From NCBI RefSeq assembly GCF_035989305.1, contig NZ_CP108514.1:8660501-8724500 (forward strand): a stretch of DNA of 64,000 nt, written 5' to 3'. Source of the stretch: Streptomyces sp. NBC_01233. Lineage in GTDB: Bacteria > Actinomycetota > Actinomycetes > Streptomycetales > Streptomycetaceae. Positions 34,501-41,028 of this stretch are shown piece after piece. How positions within the stretch are numbered: the first letter of the stretch is position 1; every line of letters begins with the position of its first letter. Under the pieces are notes generated by a model, which searched no databases, was not told the origin of the DNA, and was given only the letters and a program-made list of their open reading frames with translations. The position numbers were made by a program, and so were the translations under genes.

Positions 34501-35409
34501 CACGACGGCCGGCGGCCGGGTCCGGGCAGCCGCCTCCACGTGCCCGCGGATGGCCGCCCGTACGGCGAGGAGCACGCCGCCGGTGGTCCGGTGGCGCTCG
34601 GCGAGCCGGGCCGCGCAGGATCCGTCCTGTCCGACGGGCAGCAGCTGCGTCCGCAGGTCCCGGGCGCCGAGCAGCAGGTGCGCCGGCCCCTCGGGCGGGG
34701 TGAGGTCGGGTCGTGCGAACACCCGGTGCCCGTCGATGATCCGGGTCTCGGAACCGTCCATCGCCCGGAGCGCGGCGGCCACTTCTGCCGGTAACCCGGC
34801 CTCGCCCTCGACGGTCAGGGCCAGTTGTGCGTCGAGGAGTACCCCGGTGGCGCCGCCCGCGACGGCCGCGGCCGCCGTGTGCGGGCCGATCCCGCCACAG
34901 GCCCGTACGGGTACCCGGATCGAGGGGTCCCCGAGCAGCTGCTGGAGCAGTACGAAGGTGGTGGCCGCGCCCACCCGGCCGCCGGCCTCGTGGCCCTTGG
35001 CGACGAGCGAGTCCGCCCCCGCGGCCACGGCGGTCGTGGCCTCCGCCAGGCTGGTGACCTCGGCCCACACGCGGGGCCGGCCGGCCGCGGCGGCCCACGC
35101 GGCCACCCGCTCCGGGGTGTGCCACCCGGTGTCGGCGAGCAGCACGGTGTCCACCTCGGCCGGCAGTTCCTCCGGTCCGAGCGGGCAGCCCGCGGGCACC
35201 CGCACTCCGTATCTGCCGCTGCCGCCGAGCCGGCGGCCCGACTCCGCGAGGCCGTCCCGTGCGGCGTTCGCGTCCCGGCCGAGGTCGAGCAGTCCGAGGG
35301 CCCCGGCGCGTGCGGCGGCGGTCACGATTCCCGGGCGGGGCTCCTCGAAGGGACTGACCGCGACGACCAGATCGCGGGTGGCGGCGGACTGCGGGGGATG
35401 GGGGGTCAC
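28576..35409 (-). CDS. PKS1: PfaD-like (tandem NMO) - KS-AT-ACP-KR megasynthase
   Basis: The start is GTG 35409 behind AAGAGGAG; ATG 35439 lacks a site. The product is 2277 residues. Residues ~10-250 and ~290-590 are two nitronate-monooxygenase-fold segments: the first has 'LVAKGHEAGGRVGAATTF' and 'VRACGGIGPHTAAAAVAGGATGVLLD', the second 'PPAVVQGPMTRVSDQAAFAEAV', 'FEGLECGGHVGPRASFPLWEEQI' and 'LLFAGGIHDERSA', like the FMN enoyl reductase PfaD. KS ~650-1095 has Cys in 'VDAACASSLAALD' near 841. AT ~1200-1480 has 'LFPGQGSQRPGM' and 'GHSYGELTALWA'. One ACP near 1733 ('DLEADLSIDSIKRVEII'). KR ~1990-2260 has 'LTGGARGITARTALALA' and 'SVAGVYGNRGQTDYAAANDALDG'. There is no DH or TE. Codon 206 is TTA (34792-34794), implying bldA dependence. 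Confidence 0.93.
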   Translation of the reverse strand: MTPHPPQSAATRDLVVAVSPFEEPRPGIVTAAARAGALGLLDLGRDANAARDGLAESGRRLGGSGRYGVRVPAGCPLGPEELPAEVDTVLLADTGWHTPERVAAWAAAAGRPRVWAEVTSLAEATTAVAAGADSLVAKGHEAGGRVGAATTFVLLQQLLGDPSIRVPVRACGGIGPHTAAAAVAGGATGVLLDAQLALTVEGEAGLPAEVAAALRAMDGSETRIIDGHRVFARPDLTPPEGPAHLLLGARDLRTQLLPVGQDGSCAARLAERHRTTGGVLLAVRAAIRGHVEAAARTRPPAVVQGPMTRVSDQAAFAEAVATAGGVPYLALAVMEGPDVRRLLAETAERLGERPWGVGLLGFAPPELRRAQLAAVTGARPPHAIIAGGTPAQAAPLEAAGIRTHLHVPSPGLLERYLAEGARRFVFEGLECGGHVGPRASFPLWEEQIERLLSCPEPEALDLLFAGGIHDERSAAMALAAAAPLAGRGARIGVLMGTAYLFTEEAVAAGAVLPGFQRAAVECADTVLLRTAPGHATRCADTPYAETFEATRRRLAQSGVEPREMWEELERLNLGRLRVASKGLRRATDRLEAVDEEQQYAEGLFMLGQAATLRTGTTTIAALHAQVTEGATALLQRRARDFADGGAAQAPDPLDIAIVGMACAYPGAPDLAAYWAMVLAGTDAVTEVPAERWDPALYYDPDPARAGERTPSRWGGFLGPVPFDALAHGIPPSSLAGIEPVQLLALEISARALRDAGYGKERAFDRSRTSVVFGAEAGTELAGAYGLRALHPAYLGELPTSLDEQLPRLTEDSFPGILANVIAGRVANRLDLGGANCTVDAACASSLAALDLACRQLRDGDSNMVLCGGADVHNGINDYLMFASVRALSPGGRCRPFDAAADGIALGEGVGALVLKRLADAERDGDRVYAVIKAVGSASDGRSLGLTAPRPEGQRRALERAYARAGIAPAEVGLVEAHGTGTVVGDSTELAVLSDLFTASGATSGSCALGSVKSQLGHTKCAAGLAGLIKAARAVHTGVRPPTLHIDTPNPAWRAQTSPFSFDTEARPWPVPAERRIAGVSAFGFGGTNYHAVLAGYGGAEEPRHGLEEWPAELFCFRGADRKAAGRAMARLAARLEENDTAGRPWPLRDLAAETAAGSDPVQVAIVAADLDELAARLEQACTFTHGTGIHITRENPGLTAFLFPGQGSQRPGMFNELFTSFPALRTLLDSAPPPVVSAMFPPAAFTAEGRAAQKAAVTDTRVAQPALGLAGAAAHLLLGELGVRPHCVAGHSYGELTALWAAGVYDTESLLRLSARRAEAILKAAGADPGSMAAVSATPDEVAARTGCTIANHNAPRQCVISGPTPSVEEAVSALREAGLSAEPLPVACAFHSEVVSEASKDLATALADTPMAAPALPVWSNTTGRPYPTSAEEIQHLLARQVAEPVRFVDEVEAMYAAGVRTFVEAGPGRVLTALIGRILSDRPHTVVPLDVPGEHGLVRLVTALAELTSAGVPVAPEALFRGRTTRLPERAPRRPGWLVDGHLVRTAAGTPVPGGLRPAQRVAPTPRQAPPTETGANGGAGMTARRTTDETAGTETGRTAGREEAVLEYLRSTRELVAAQRDVLLGYLGAPTNGPEAASAGAGSVPGRSPQGDERNTARPAYPPPRSAPEETPRRAPGPTPPPSPGEAAPPARSPEAVMEVVLEIVHTRTGYPLDMLDPDLDLEADLSIDSIKRVEIIGALADRIGLPQDPGGSAESAVEELSRIKTLRAIVEWITTHTGPQPDPRPAPPAQPSAPPLTRLRVDTVPAPPATPAPEALRGLRIGVVDDGQGLAQALATALEAYGAEPLPLTEPEPGFDAIVDLTGLRTGSEPVLPRLFPALRRTLTDGTQRLLLVTAPGAPAAGLHGFARSAALEFPGTLVRAVDVHPKEAPEQVAAQLLAELSCNTPHSSVGYTTEGARTTRAPIPAPLTPPAPAGGTPAAGTAPPLGPDSVVLLTGGARGITARTALALAHATGCHIELLGRTPEPAPASPSADEFAQAQDRVALRAALIAAGLRTPAEIEAAASRILAEREVRATLAALTAAAASVRYHCADVTDEQAVRAVVADVRGRHGRLDGIVHGAGVLRDGLLSDKQPADFTHVFTTKVAGARHLAAASAEHGSAPAPRFLALFGSVAGVYGNRGQTDYAAANDALDGLAHSWAESFPGRVLSVDWGPWAAEAGGMVTPELERAYARRGIPLIDPTAGTAAFLAELSHGTDVQVVLMARAREDGGDE

Positions 35410-35582
35410 GGGCGCTCCTCTTCCAGTGCGGTGTGACATGGCGGAGTGCAGGACGGAAGAACGGCAGAACGGAGAGCGGAGGAGGCGGCAGAGCGCGAGG
35501 AGGGGAGTGCGGCGGTCTCGCACCTCGGCCGGCGTGCGGGGGCAGGCTTGAACAGTGGTCAAACACCCTCATGCCGCGATGC

Positions 35583-35611
35583 ATCGTGCGGTGACGGCCG
35601 TGCACTGTCAA
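35583..35611 (-). promoter_or_regulatory. Candidate promoter for the PKS operon
   Basis: Reading the minus strand: TTGACA, 17-base spacer, CACGAT. The -35 is a perfect match to consensus and the -10 is poor, as often in activator-dependent promoters. It lies ~175 bases upstream of the PKS1 GTG start, next to a divergent LysR gene that could supply the activator. Confidence 0.3.
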
Positions 35612-35772
35612 CAGCTATGCGGAGTACGGTACTTCGCTCCCTCGGTCAGCGCGGACCGCCCGGCGCGCCCCCCGATCGGACCCGCGATCCGCCCCGGCCG
35701 AGCCGTGGCCTGCGACGTTTCCCGCCACGATGGGCCGACCCCGCGGCGCGACCCGCGGCAGTGCGTCCCCGC

Positions 35773-35813
35773 GGGCATGCCGCATGGGCATGCCTATCCG
35801 CCGACCGGGCATG
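35773..35813 (+). promoter_or_regulatory. GGGCATGCC repeat cluster upstream of the LysR gene
   Basis: Two copies of GGGCATGCC (35773-35781, 35786-35794), each holding the palindrome GGCATGCC, are 13 bases apart; a partial copy GGGCATG lies at 35807-35813. A further GGGGCATGCCCC lies at 36786-36797 just after the LysR stop. They may be regulator binding sites, possibly for the LysR protein itself. Confidence 0.35.
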
Positions 35814-35890
35814 AACACGAAGCCGCACCCGGTCAGTTGTTCACCCGTCGAGCCCTTACAGGTACGGCCTCGCGCGGTTACCGTCCGGTC

Positions 35891-36784
35891 ATGACCCCCA
35901 CGCTGGCGCAGCTCCGCTACCTCGTCGCCGTCGCCGACTGCCGGTCCATCACCGGCGCCGCCGCCTCGGTCTTCGTCGCCCAGTCTGCCCTGTCCCGGGC
36001 CGTCCAGGCCATGGAACGCGATCTCGGCGTCGAGCTCCTCGCCCGCCGGGGAAGGGGGGTGGACCTCACGCCGGAGGGGGCCCGGGTCGTCCGGCTGGCC
36101 CGCACCGTGCTCAACGCGGTGGAGGCCATCGACGACATCGGGACCCCGCACGGCAGGGACACCCGGGCCGTCCTGACCCTCGTCACCACCCCCACCCTCG
36201 CCCTCGACCTGGCCTCCGACCTGGTCGCGGCCTTCACCGAGCGGCACCCGACGGTCGACGTCCGCCTCCAGCAGCACGACAGCAGAGAGGTCCTCGTCGA
36301 GGAACTGAACCAGGGCAGGGCGGAGTTGGCCCTGGTCGACCTGCCCGTCGACAAGGAGCTCTCCACCCACTTCATCCAGGAGCGCGAGGTGGTACTGATC
36401 TCCCCGGTCGGCTCCCGGCTGCCGCATCCCATGCCGCTGCGCATGCTCGACGGGCTGCCGATGGTGCTGCCGACCCCGGGGACCGGCCGGCGTACCGAGA
36501 TGGAGGCCATGTTCAGCTGCCTCGGGGTACGGCCCGTCCCCTCCCTGGAGGTCGACGAACGCCTCGCCTGGGTGACCGGAGTGACGGACGGCCGCGGCTC
36601 GCTCATCTGGTACCGCGACGTGGTGCTGAGGGCCTTCGGGAGCCGGGCCGAGATCCGCTCCTTCACCCCGCCGCTGCTGCGTCCGGTGGGCATCGCCCAC
36701 GCCCGTCGGCCGCTGAGCCGCGCGGCCCGTGCGTTCATCGCACAGGCCGGACACAAGGGACCGGTCCGGGAGCCGGTGCGCTGA
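35891..36784 (+). CDS. LysR-family transcriptional regulator, divergent to the PKS operon
   Basis: ATG 35891; 297 residues, the normal LysR length. The N-terminal winged helix reads 'TLAQLRYLVAVADCRSITGAAASVFVAQSALSRAVQAMERDLGVELLARRGRGVDLTPEGARVV'. The effector domain follows from ~90 ('LTLVTTPTLALDLASDLVAAFTERHPTVDVRLQQHDSREVLVEELNQGRAELALVD'), with two Rossmann-like lobes. LysR regulators normally control the divergent gene, here the 17-kb megasynthase operon, by binding the shared intergenic region with a small co-inducer. It has no TTA codon. The pathway link is inferred from position only. Confidence 0.92.
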   Translation: MTPTLAQLRYLVAVADCRSITGAAASVFVAQSALSRAVQAMERDLGVELLARRGRGVDLTPEGARVVRLARTVLNAVEAIDDIGTPHGRDTRAVLTLVTTPTLALDLASDLVAAFTERHPTVDVRLQQHDSREVLVEELNQGRAELALVDLPVDKELSTHFIQEREVVLISPVGSRLPHPMPLRMLDGLPMVLPTPGTGRRTEMEAMFSCLGVRPVPSLEVDERLAWVTGVTDGRGSLIWYRDVVLRAFGSRAEIRSFTPPLLRPVGIAHARRPLSRAARAFIAQAGHKGPVREPVR

Positions 36785-36852
36785 CGGGGCATGCCCCCTC
36801 GGCATTGAACGATGCTCGAACGGGAGGGGATTGGGCCTGGCGGGCCCGGCTG

Positions 36853-38124
36853 ATGTCCCGTCACATGGTGCGCATGTCCCGACTCCTGACACCCCCACGG
36901 GCCGCCGCCCTCGCGACCGCCGCCCTCGCTACGATCCTGCCCGCGGTCGCCTGGACGGCCAGCGCCAGCGCCACCGCCTCCCCGGCCCCGTCCGCCGCGG
37001 CGGCGGCCGCCGGAACCCGAGCGCTCGCGCCGGAGAAGAAGTGCACCCTCCCCGGCGGCCTGGCCGAGTTCAGCGGACTCGCCATGAGCCGCAAACACCC
37101 CGGCGTCTTCTACGCCGTCAACGACAGCGGGAACACGAACCAGGTCTTCGCCGTCGACTGCAACGGCGCCACCGGCCGGCTGCTGGCCACCTTCACCCTT
37201 TCCGGCGTCGGCAACACCGACTGGGAGGGCCTCGCGCTCGGCAAGGACGCCTCGGGCGGCCCGGCGATCCTGGTCGGCGACATCGGCGACAACCTCAGCA
37301 GCCGAGCGGAGATCACCGTGCACGGATTCGCCGAGCCCGACCAGCTGGCCAACGCCACGGTCACACCCGTGACGTACCGCTTCTCCTACGCCGACGGCAA
37401 GCATGACGCGGAGTCCCTGCTCGCCGATCCCGTGACCGGCCGGCTGTACGTCGCGAGCAAGCTCATCGGATCCGCCGGCCGGCTGTACCAGGCCCCGCTG
37501 CCACCCGTGTCAGGGCAGATCAACACCCTCACGCCGGTCCGGCCCGGCCCGGTGTTCGCCACCGACGGCGCGTTCTCCCCCTCGGGCGCCTCGTACACCC
37601 TGCGCAGCGGCGGGCCACTGGGAGCCAACACGGCCTCCGTGTACGACACGGCGGGGGTCAAGCTCGCGGACGTCGCCCTCCCGGCCCAGTCGCAGGGCGA
37701 GACGGTGACGTACGCGGACTGCACGAGCCTGCTCGTCGGGTCGGAGAACGACACCCAGGTCTGGCGGGTCGCGCTGCCGCCGGAGGCCACCCCGGGCTGC
37801 GGCACCACGCCGACTCCCACGCCGACTCCCACCCCCACGCCGACCCCGACTCCCACCCCCGGTGACCTGAGGCTCACCAACCCCGGACCGCAGGCGTGCA
37901 AGTTCAACCAGCCCTGCACCATCCAGCTCACCACCACCGGCGGAAAGCCCCCCGTCCGGTACGCCGCCACCGGCCTGCCCTGGGGCCTGACCCTCGACAG
38001 CGCCTCCGGCCGGATCACCGGCAAGCCCTGGGGCAGCGGCACGGTCCAGGTCACCGCCACCGCGACCGACTCCACCGGGGCCACCGCCGCCGCGGCCTTC
38101 TCCCTCACCGTCAACTGGTTCTGA
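36853..38124 (+). CDS. Secreted beta-propeller-like protein with PT linker and Ig-like C-terminal domain
   Basis: The start is uncertain: ATG 36805, 36853, 36865 and 36874 are in frame and none has a clear ribosome site; 36853 gives 423 residues. A signal peptide is evident ('PPRAAALATAALATILPAVAWTASASA'). The mature domain ('LAEFSGLAMSRKHPGVFYAVNDSGNTNQVFAVD', 'GNTDWEGLALGKDASGGPAILVGDIGDNLSSR', 'YADGKHDAESLLADPVTGRLYVASK') looks like a lipoprotein-type six-bladed propeller seen in secreted actinobacterial proteins. It ends in a (Pro-Thr)n linker and the domain 'GDLRLTNPGPQACKFNQ...GLPWGLTLDSASGRITGKPWGSGTVQVTATATDSTG', almost the same as that of the phosphatase at 17249-18523. Function unknown; probably extracellular. 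Confidence 0.82.
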   Translation: MSRHMVRMSRLLTPPRAAALATAALATILPAVAWTASASATASPAPSAAAAAAGTRALAPEKKCTLPGGLAEFSGLAMSRKHPGVFYAVNDSGNTNQVFAVDCNGATGRLLATFTLSGVGNTDWEGLALGKDASGGPAILVGDIGDNLSSRAEITVHGFAEPDQLANATVTPVTYRFSYADGKHDAESLLADPVTGRLYVASKLIGSAGRLYQAPLPPVSGQINTLTPVRPGPVFATDGAFSPSGASYTLRSGGPLGANTASVYDTAGVKLADVALPAQSQGETVTYADCTSLLVGSENDTQVWRVALPPEATPGCGTTPTPTPTPTPTPTPTPTPGDLRLTNPGPQACKFNQPCTIQLTTTGGKPPVRYAATGLPWGLTLDSASGRITGKPWGSGTVQVTATATDSTGATAAAAFSLTVNWF

Positions 38125-38208
38125 GACGCGAGGAGAGCGGGCTTGTCCAAGGTGCCCCCGAGGCCGCACTGTTGACCGAGTTTCGTCCATCAGGTCAGGA
38201 GAGCCGGT

Positions 38209-39477
38209 TTGTCGTCCCCCATTTCACCCGTCCCGTCCGCCTCGGGCTCCCCGCACGTCATCGACCCCGCCGGAGGCTGCCCCCACGCCCTCAACGCCCG
38301 GCTGCGCGCCGAGCACGGCCCGGTGGCGGAGGTCGTACTCCCCGGCGGGGTGCCCGGAGCGGTCGTCCTGGGCCACGACGCGCTGAAGGAGTTCCTCGGC
38401 CACCCCGAAGTGGCCAAGGACGCCCGGCACTTCCCGGCCCTGCACGACGGCACCATCCCCCGGGACTGGCCGCTGCGGGCCTTCGCCAACGCCCAGGGCA
38501 TGCACACCGCCGACGACGAGGACCACCGCCGGCTCCGCGCCCTGGTCGGCAAGGCCTTCACGGCCCGCCAGGTGGAAAGGCTGCGGCCGCGCGTCGAGGA
38601 GTTGACCGCCGGTTTCCTCGACGACCTCGCCCGGGCCGCGGCCGAAGCCCCCGACGGGGTCGCCGACCTGCGCGAGCACTTCGCGCTCCCGCTCCCGATG
38701 AGCGTCATCTGCGAACTGCTCGGGGTGAACCCCGAGCACCGGGGCCGGCTGCACCACCTGTCCAACAAGGTCATCATCGCCACCGACACCACCCCCGCCG
38801 AGGCGATGGCCGCCGTACGGGAGCTGGTCGAGCTCATGGGCACGATCGCCGCCACCCGCCGGGAGGCCCCGGGCGACGACCTCACCAGCGCCCTGATAGC
38901 CGCCCGCGACGACGACGGCGACCGGCTCAGTGAGGCCGAACTCATCGGCACGATGAGGCTGATGCTCGTCGCGGGTCACGAGACCACCCTCAACCTCATC
39001 AGCAACGCCGTGCGCGCCCTGTGCACCCACCGCGACCAGCTCGACCTCGTTCTGGAGTCCAAGGCGACCTGGTCGGACGTGGTGGACGAGACCCTGCGCT
39101 GGGACGGTCCGGTCAGCTGGTTCCCCTTCCGCTACCCCACCCGCGACCTGACCGTGGACGGCGCCGTCATCCCGCAGGGCACCCCGGTGCTCGCCGGCTA
39201 CACCGCCGCCGGCCGGGACGAGGCCTTCCACGGCCCGGACGCCGACCGCTTCGACATCACCCGCCCCACCGCCGCCCGCAACCTCTCCTTCGGGCACGGC
39301 GCCCACTACTGCGTGGGCGCCCCGCTCGCCCGCCTGGAGGCCACCACCGCGCTGGAGCGGCTCTTCACCCGCTTCCCCGACCTCGACCTCGCCGCCCCCG
39401 AGGCCGAGCTCCCGCACCAGCGCAGCTTCATCGGCAACAGCGTGGAGACGCTCCCGGTCCGCCTGGCCGGAAACTAG
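38209..39477 (+). CDS. Cytochrome P450
   Basis: The start is TTG 38209, supported by AGGAGAG at 38197-38203. The 422-residue class I bacterial P450 has: the opening 'CPHALNARLRAEHGPVAEVVLPGG'; 'HTADDEDHRRLRALVGKAFT' (C-helix); 'LMLVAGHETTLNLISNAV' (I-helix oxygen-activating A-G-x-E-T-T); 'VVDETLRWDGPVSWFPFRYPTRD' (K-helix E-x-x-R); and the haem loop 'SFGHGAHYCVGAPLARLEATTAL' with Cys368 as haem ligand. It is soluble and needs a separate ferredoxin and reductase, neither encoded next to it. The style is near CYP107/CYP105-type biosynthetic enzymes. It could tailor a secondary metabolite, but it lies outside the PKS operon. Confidence 0.95.
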   Translation: MSSPISPVPSASGSPHVIDPAGGCPHALNARLRAEHGPVAEVVLPGGVPGAVVLGHDALKEFLGHPEVAKDARHFPALHDGTIPRDWPLRAFANAQGMHTADDEDHRRLRALVGKAFTARQVERLRPRVEELTAGFLDDLARAAAEAPDGVADLREHFALPLPMSVICELLGVNPEHRGRLHHLSNKVIIATDTTPAEAMAAVRELVELMGTIAATRREAPGDDLTSALIAARDDDGDRLSEAELIGTMRLMLVAGHETTLNLISNAVRALCTHRDQLDLVLESKATWSDVVDETLRWDGPVSWFPFRYPTRDLTVDGAVIPQGTPVLAGYTAAGRDEAFHGPDADRFDITRPTAARNLSFGHGAHYCVGAPLARLEATTALERLFTRFPDLDLAAPEAELPHQRSFIGNSVETLPVRLAGN

Positions 39478-39481
39478 CGTC

Positions 39482-39538
39482 GTCCGCCGCCCGCCGCGAC
39501 CGGCCCCGCCGGGACCGGCGCCCGAGCGGGCGGCGGAC
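39482..39538. terminator. Bidirectional terminator between convergent P450 and serine-hydrolase genes
   Basis: GTCCGCCGCCCGC (39482-39494) is perfectly complementary to GCGGGCGGCGGAC (39526-39538), with a GC-rich 31-base interior. It lies between the stop codons of two converging genes. Confidence 0.7.
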
Positions 39539-39540
39539 CG

Positions 39541-40716
39541 TCATCCCAGAGTGAGGGGCTGTTCCGGGGCCAGGTGCGCGGCGATCGCCTGCAGCACGTT
39601 GGAGCTCGCGTTCTGGACGGTGCTGCCGAGGCCCTGCGTCGCCACCGTCGCGATGGCGAGCTTCCTGGACGGCAGGTAGGCGACCGTGCCCTCGTAGCCG
39701 GCGAAGGACGGGTTCTGGACGATCCAGGTGTTCTGCACGGGCAGGCCCAGCGCGAACCAGGTGTCCCCCTTGACCTTCACGACGCCGGTCAGCTGGGCCT
39801 TGTGCGACTCGGGCGTCAGCAGCTTCCCGTCACCGATCGCCGCGAAGGACTTCGCCATGTCCTCCAGCGTTCCCGTCATCACCGCGCCCGGCGCGAGCGT
39901 CCACGACGGATTCCAGTAGGTGGCGTCCTCGAACACGCCCCGCTCGTTGTCGAAGGAGTGCAGCACCGGCTCGGGGATGTCCGCCTTCGACGAGATCGCG
40001 GTGTGGCTCAGGCCGAGCGGCCCGAGGACGTCCTGGACCATCACCTCGTGGAGGGGCTTGTGCCTCACCCTCGAGATGATGTCGCCCAGGATCACCCAGT
40101 TGGCGTGCGAGTAGGCGAAGCCCGAACCGGGGGGCAGCACCAGGGGCTTGGAGACCGAGATCTTCACGCGCTCCTCCGCCGTCCAGGTCCGGAAGGGGTT
40201 CTTGTAGAGATCGGCGATGAAGGTCCGGTCCGTGACGTAGTCCGCGTACCCGGAGGAGGTCGAGGCCAGCATCTTCAGCGTGATCTCGTCCGCGTGGGGG
40301 AGGTCCGGGCGCCATCGGGAGATCTTGTCGTCGAGCGCGACCTCGCCCTCGTCGACGAGCTTGAGCAGTGAGGTCGTCAGATAGGGGATGGCGACCGATC
40401 CGATGCGGAAACGCATGTCCGTCGTCGCGGGGAAGCCCGTCATCGTCTCCCCGGCCGCGGCGGCCGAGACGCGCTCGCCGTCGACCCACACCTCGGCCAT
40501 CGCCGCCGTCAGCCTGTACTTCGCGAGCGCGTCGGCGACCTGCTGCCCGGTGAAGTCCTCCGTATCGCCGGGGAGGCACGTGCCGCCCCGGGAGATCTGG
40601 CCGGACGGACATTGCTTCGCGGCGCTCTCGGCTCGGCTGAGGGTGCATCCGCCGGCCAGCGAAGCGCCCAGGAGCAGGTTCAGACAGGTGAGGGTGAGGA
40701 TCCTGGAACTGCGCAC
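39541..40716 (-). CDS. Beta-lactamase-fold serine hydrolase lipoprotein lacking the SxxK lysine
   Basis: The start is GTG 40716 after GGGAGG; 391 residues. The signal 'LTLTCLNLLLGASLAGGC' has the lipobox LAGGC (Cys24), so it is anchored outside the cell. The domain is class C beta-lactamase/DD-peptidase-like: 'TTDMRFRIGSVAIPYLTTSLLKLVDEGEVALDDKISRW', 'ITLKMLASTSSGYADYV', 'GFAYSHANWVILGDIISRV', 'GPLGLSHTAI', 'FAGYEGTVAYLPSRKLAIATVAT'. Where the catalytic SxxK is expected the sequence is SVAI, with no Lys; the YSH (YxN equivalent) is present. It may be a non-classical hydrolase or a binding-only protein. It is monocistronic, facing the P450 gene. Confidence 0.87.
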   Translation of the reverse strand: MRSSRILTLTCLNLLLGASLAGGCTLSRAESAAKQCPSGQISRGGTCLPGDTEDFTGQQVADALAKYRLTAAMAEVWVDGERVSAAAAGETMTGFPATTDMRFRIGSVAIPYLTTSLLKLVDEGEVALDDKISRWRPDLPHADEITLKMLASTSSGYADYVTDRTFIADLYKNPFRTWTAEERVKISVSKPLVLPPGSGFAYSHANWVILGDIISRVRHKPLHEVMVQDVLGPLGLSHTAISSKADIPEPVLHSFDNERGVFEDATYWNPSWTLAPGAVMTGTLEDMAKSFAAIGDGKLLTPESHKAQLTGVVKVKGDTWFALGLPVQNTWIVQNPSFAGYEGTVAYLPSRKLAIATVATQGLGSTVQNASSNVLQAIAAHLAPEQPLTLG

Positions 40717-41028
40717 AGTGGTGCCTCCCTGCGGGTCGAAGGCGAAGGTTCCCGGTTCCCCCGGCTCGCGGTTGCAGGCCCCGTCACGCAGGCTAACGGG
40801 GGGTGTCGCCCGTTGCACTCCGGAAGCGTTCCGGGAGTGACGCGCCGGCCTGTCAGCCCGCGCCCGGCGGCGTCAGGTCCGTGCTCAGCCAGCCCGCGAT
40901 CGGTGTTCACCCCGCCCGGATGGATCTCCGGGAGCACCACGATGAACGCCCGGATATCAGTGGCACAGTCCGATCGTCAGCACCCGAACGATGGACGGAT
41001 TGTTCCGTGGACGTGCAGCCGAGGCCGT
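40717..41028. other. 312-bp intergenic region between two minus-strand genes
   Basis: No coding frame with codon bias is seen. The only structure noted is an imperfect inverted repeat CACTCCGGAA (40816-40825) / TTCCGGGAGTG (40829-40839), which could end transcripts from the molybdoenzyme gene upstream or be an operator for the lipoprotein gene. The remainder shows nothing I can name. Confidence 0.4.

Larger units (their letters stand above)
35410..35890. other. 480-bp divergent intergenic region between PKS1 and the LysR gene
   Basis: No protein-coding frame with proper bias is visible. On the minus strand a TTGACA (complement of 35606-35611) lies 17 bases before CACGAT (complement of 35583-35588), a weak promoter candidate for the PKS operon. 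On the plus strand GGGCATGCC occurs at 35773-35781 and 35786-35794, with GGGCATG at 35807-35813. The rest is GC-rich, with no hairpin I would call. Confidence 0.5.

Noticed and set aside
37797..37862. CCCACGCCGACT-type repeats
   Set aside because: Same explanation: a Pro-Thr linker in the propeller-like protein, not CRISPR or iterons.
38209..39477. P450 as part of the megasynthase cluster
   Set aside because: It is on the opposite strand, beyond the regulator and an unrelated secreted protein, with its own start and terminator; a link cannot be supported from sequence alone.
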